Source: SIG480 sp045595605 (GTDB lineage Bacteria; Bacillota; Clostridia; Oscillospirales; JAAYXM01). From it: a stretch of DNA of 15,642 bases. This document shows positions 14,055 through 15,642 of the stretch, piece after piece. The notes under the pieces are model-generated. The model was given only the letters and a program-made list of their open reading frames with translations. It did not search any database and had not been told where the DNA came from. Each line of letters opens with the position of its first letter. Position 1 is the stretch's first letter. The position numbers and the translations under genes were made by a program. The stretch lies in assembly GCA_045595605.1 (NCBI GenBank), contig JAZOAS010000066.1, forward strand, positions 1 through 15,642. Direction: 5' to 3'.

Positions 14055-14867
14055 TTAGGCAACTAACGAGGATTGAATCCTGTATTGAACAGGACTCAGT
14101 CCTTTTAGTTTGCTTTTAATTCGTTTATTATTATAATACCATATATACTTTTCTAATTCTATCTTGAATTCTTCTAATGATGAAAATGTTCGCAAATACA
14201 GAAGTTCTGATTTTAATAAGCCAAAGAAGTTTTCCATAACAGAATTATCATAACAATTCCCTTTCCTTGACATAGACTGCCGTATACCTTTATCGGCTAA
14301 TCTCTTTTGATACTTTTTGTGTTGATACTGCCAACCTTGGTCTGAATGGAATATTAAATTTGTGTTGTCCGGTATCTTCTCAAAAGCGATATCAAGCATA
14401 TCTAAAACCTGTTGCAATACAGGTCTGTTGCTTATTGTATAACTGATGATTTCACCATTATACATATCAAGTATCGGTGATAAATATAGCTTTGTTCCAA
14501 ACAATTTAAACTCTGTTATATCTGTTGTCCATTTCTGATTAGGAGCTGTTGCAGTAAAATCTCTGTTGATAATATTTTCTGCAATTTTACCTTTTTCACC
14601 TTTATATGAACGGTATCGTTTTATTCTAACCATACATTTCAACTGCAAAACTTTCATCAACCTTTGCACTGTCTTATGGTTTATTGCATAACCTCGGTTG
14701 TGCAATTCATCAGTAATTCGTCTATAACCGTATCTGCCTTGATTTTCGTGATAAATCACTTTTATCTGTTCTTTTATTTCAGCATATTTATCTGCCTTTT
14801 TCATTCTTTTTAGATAGTAGTAATATGTACTTCTCGGCATTTTGGCAATGCTAAGCAAAGCTGTCAA
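14055..14867 (-). CDS. IS150-type transposase OrfB (DDE catalytic part)
   Basis: This is the catalytic domain of an IS3-family transposase. The DDE triad is Asp116 (TTDITEF), Asp176 (HSDQGWQ) and Glu212 (SVMENFF), with exactly 35 residues between the last two as in the family. An N-terminal HTH_21-type region (STYYY...GYRRIT) precedes it. The 270 residues counted from the TTG at 14867 are not a firm start, because the frame is open upstream to the A7 run at 14951. In this family OrfB is normally made as an OrfAB fusion by -1 frameshift; here that would give about 455 residues (157 from orfA plus 298). Confidence 0.93.
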   Translation of the reverse strand: MTALLSIAKMPRSTYYYYLKRMKKADKYAEIKEQIKVIYHENQGRYGYRRITDELHNRGYAINHKTVQRLMKVLQLKCMVRIKRYRSYKGEKGKIAENIINRDFTATAPNQKWTTDITEFKLFGTKLYLSPILDMYNGEIISYTISNRPVLQQVLDMLDIAFEKIPDNTNLIFHSDQGWQYQHKKYQKRLADKGIRQSMSRKGNCYDNSVMENFFGLLKSELLYLRTFSSLEEFKIELEKYIWYYNNKRIKSKLKGLSPVQYRIQSSLVA

Positions 14868-14899
14868 TTTGTATTTATGCCTTAATTCTGTTATGACAG

Positions 14900-15421
14900 C
14901 TACTTTGTCGGTTTCTTTGATTTTTCCCGCTTTTGAACTAAGGCATTCAATTTTTTTAAGTATTCATTTTCCATACGAAGGCGTTGCAGTTCAGCAATCA
15001 AATCTTCGTTTTCCTTTTTATCAAATTTAGGCTTCCTGCCTTTAACGCTTCCGGTCATACTGTTCGCTCTGCCTCTACGCTCTAAAAGCAAGGCATCCCG
15101 TCCTTCCTCAAGATATATACGCTCCCATTGGCAAACAGTTCTAAATGATGGAATGTTAAAATATACAGCTGTTTGCCTTGCTGATGAGCCTGTACTATGC
15201 ATATATTCTACCACATATATCTTGAATTGTCCATCGTAAGTGCCATGAGTTGTACATAAGCCTGCTTCACCATGTTCACTATACATAGCTACCCATTTTT
15301 TTATATCGCTTTCAGAAGCTACATTATATTTTTGACTTAACGCCTTATATCCCAATGGTCCTTCTAAATATTCTAAAACTATTTTCAATCGTAGTTCTGG
15401 AGGATACTTAATTTTACCCAT
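14900..15421 (-). CDS. IS150-type transposase OrfA (DNA-binding part)
   Basis: From the ATG at 15421 the product has 173 residues, the length of IS150 InsA-type proteins. Two helix-turn-helix regions are visible (around residues 8-45 and 75-105). A leucine-zipper-like helix follows near the C-terminus (DLIAELQRLRMENEYLKKL), used for multimerisation in the family. The ribosome site AAGGGG, 8 bases before the ATG, lies in the 3' arm of a hairpin (see 15423-15468). A longer frame from a TTG at 15460 starts inside the IS end and is rejected. Confidence 0.9.
   Translation of the reverse strand: MGKIKYPPELRLKIVLEYLEGPLGYKALSQKYNVASESDIKKWVAMYSEHGEAGLCTTHGTYDGQFKIYVVEYMHSTGSSARQTAVYFNIPSFRTVCQWERIYLEEGRDALLLERRGRANSMTGSVKGRKPKFDKKENEDLIAELQRLRMENEYLKKLNALVQKREKSKKPTK
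14951..14957 (-). promoter_or_regulatory. Programmed -1 frameshift site (A AAA AAA)
   Basis: In the orfA frame the codons TTA AAA AAA TTG contain the slippery heptamer A AAA AAA. A slip of one base back continues as ATT GAA TGC and stays open into orfB. Shorter A-AAG motifs also occur nearer the orfA stop, so the exact slip site is not certain. Confidence 0.65.
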
Positions 15422-15422
15422 G

Positions 15423-15468
15423 AAAAAAACCCCTTTATTAGACATCTTTTTGTCTAACAAATGGGGTT
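15423..15468 (-). terminator. IS-end hairpin: read-in terminator and RBS mask
   Basis: On the minus strand AACCCC-A-TTTGTTAGAC pairs with GTCTAATAAAGGGGTT (16 bp including one G-U, one bulge), followed by seven U's. It lies between the IS end and the orfA start. It should stop transcripts entering from outside. Its 3' arm contains the GGGG of the orfA ribosome site, so read-through RNA would be poorly translated. Such protection is known in other insertion sequences. Confidence 0.75.
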
Positions 15469-15475
15469 CACTTCA
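15451..15475 (-). repeat. Right inverted repeat of the IS (orfA end)
   Basis: Read inward on the minus strand it is TGAAGTGAACCCC then ATTTGTTAGACA, matching the left end. Its inner part doubles as the 5' arm of the terminator-like hairpin. Confidence 0.8.
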
Positions 15476-15479
15476 CTCC
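15476..15479. repeat. Target-site duplication CTCC, right copy
   Basis: This matches CTCC at 14017-14020 and sets the right boundary of the IS. Confidence 0.75.
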
Positions 15480-15516
15480 TGCCGGATATTTCCGACAAAA
15501 TCATTTTATCATATAA
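15480..15516 (+). pseudogene. Right part of the IS-interrupted reading frame
   Basis: Joined to 14020, this stretch continues the plus frame as AGYFRQNHFII and stops at TAA (15514-15516). It overlaps a minus-strand promoter, so it may instead be purely regulatory DNA. Confidence 0.25.
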
Positions 15517-15531
15517 TGTACGCTTTTTCAA
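15503..15531 (-). promoter_or_regulatory. Leftward promoter pointing into the IS
   Basis: On the minus strand, TTGAAA (15526-15531), 17 bases, then TAAAAT (15503-15508) preceded by TGA (extended -10). It lies outside the IS and would fire into its orfA end, where the hairpin at 15423-15468 should stop most transcripts. Before insertion it may have driven something leftward, but no gene is visible there. Confidence 0.5.
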
Positions 15532-15540
15532 GCGTTTTTT
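15520..15540 (+). terminator. Rightward terminator after the interrupted frame
   Basis: ACGCTT (15520-15525) / AAGCGT (15530-15535), with loop TTTC, is followed by six T's. There is no T-run on the minus side, so it works rightward only. Confidence 0.6.
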
Positions 15541-15549
15541 GTTGTCAAA

Positions 15550-15574
15550 CACCGCGCGGGATTCCCGCGCGGTG
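15550..15574 (-). terminator. Terminator of the right-edge gene
   Basis: The perfect 11-bp stem CACCGCGCGGG (15550-15560) / CCCGCGCGGTG (15564-15574), with loop ATT, lies 20 bases after the stop of the minus-strand gene. The T-run is short (TTTG). Confidence 0.7.
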
Positions 15575-15593
15575 CGTTGCTTTGTTGCTCTTT

Positions 15594-15642
15594 TTATTTT
15601 GCTGCGTCTACGGTGATTTCGCCGTCAACGTATCTGTCGTCT
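15594..15642 (-). CDS. 3' end of an unidentified gene (partial)
   Basis: Only the last 15 codons are in the window; they encode DDRYVDGEITVDAAK and a TAA stop. The composition resembles the host genes, and a GC-rich terminator follows. The fragment is too short to assign a function. Confidence 0.6.
   Translation of the reverse strand, partial: DDRYVDGEITVDAAK

Larger units (their letters stand above)
14021..15475 (-). mobile_element. IS3-family insertion sequence, IS150 group, apparently intact
   Basis: This 1455-bp element is of the size of IS150 (about 1.44 kb). Its ends are imperfect inverted repeats: left TGATCTGACCCC...GTTAGACA, right (read inward) TGAAGTGAACCCC...GTTAGACA. It is flanked by CTCC target duplications. 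Two genes, orfA and orfB, lie on the minus strand in -1 relation. Its composition is clearly more AT-rich than the surrounding genes, a sign of foreign origin. Both genes are full length with a complete DDE triad, so it is probably active or recently active. Confidence 0.92.

Noticed and set aside
14046..15450. An additional passenger gene inside the IS
   Set aside because: The whole interior is accounted for by orfA and orfB; other frames are shadows.

Overview
The window looks like chromosome of a spore-forming, moderate-GC member of the Bacillota (Clostridia-like, probably gut-associated). The spoVAD-spoVAE pair marks a spore former. Sigma-A promoters with 17-bp spacers, AGGAGG-type ribosome binding sites and a meso-diaminopimelate dehydrogenase fit this. 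The species cannot be named from the sequence.

Layout. Positions 1-129 hold the 3' tail of a structured RNA of uncertain identity and its terminator. A near-consensus promoter (260-288) then drives a stand-alone HPr-kinase/PEPCK-like P-loop protein (322-1020). It converges on pyruvate kinase (1068-2480, minus) across a hairpin terminator. Next is a minus-strand two-gene operon: a sorbitol-6-phosphate-dehydrogenase-like SDR followed by a PHP-domain protein. It is divergent from ddh (plus), which has its own promoter and terminator. Then come spoVAD-spoVAE, preceded by a good forespore sigma-G-type promoter and with no spoVAC beside them, and a small iron-sulfur protein with a degenerate second cluster motif.

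The most unusual block is 8018-13366 (minus): four tandem paralogous genes of about 440 codons, read from one sigma-A promoter with a cre/LacI-like palindrome at its -35. Their products resemble the N-terminal catalytic domain of neutral/alkaline ceramidases. The presumed zinc ligands (His, His, Glu, Tyr) are kept, but all four have GDTNH where true ceramidases have the nucleophile motif GDVSPN. They also lack a signal peptide and the C-terminal domain. They are therefore probably intracellular metallohydrolases of unknown substrate, possibly not ceramidases. The paralogs form two sub-types, and the last gene in the operon looks mosaic.

The right part carries tRNA-Leu(TAA) and initiator tRNA-Met(CAT) in one transcription unit, a short 12-bp tandem repeat, and a complete IS3-family (IS150-group) insertion sequence. 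The IS has imperfect inverted ends, a 4-bp CTCC target duplication, orfA/orfB in a -1 frameshift arrangement with an A7 slippery run, and a terminator-like hairpin that can also mask the orfA ribosome binding site. The IS interrupts a small unidentified plus-strand reading frame that ends just before a terminator. The last 49 bases are the 3' end of an unidentified minus-strand gene.

Housekeeping parts (pyk, ddh, spoVA, tRNAs) are recognised with confidence. The functions of the ceramidase-like, PHP, P-loop and iron-sulfur proteins are only placed at family level.
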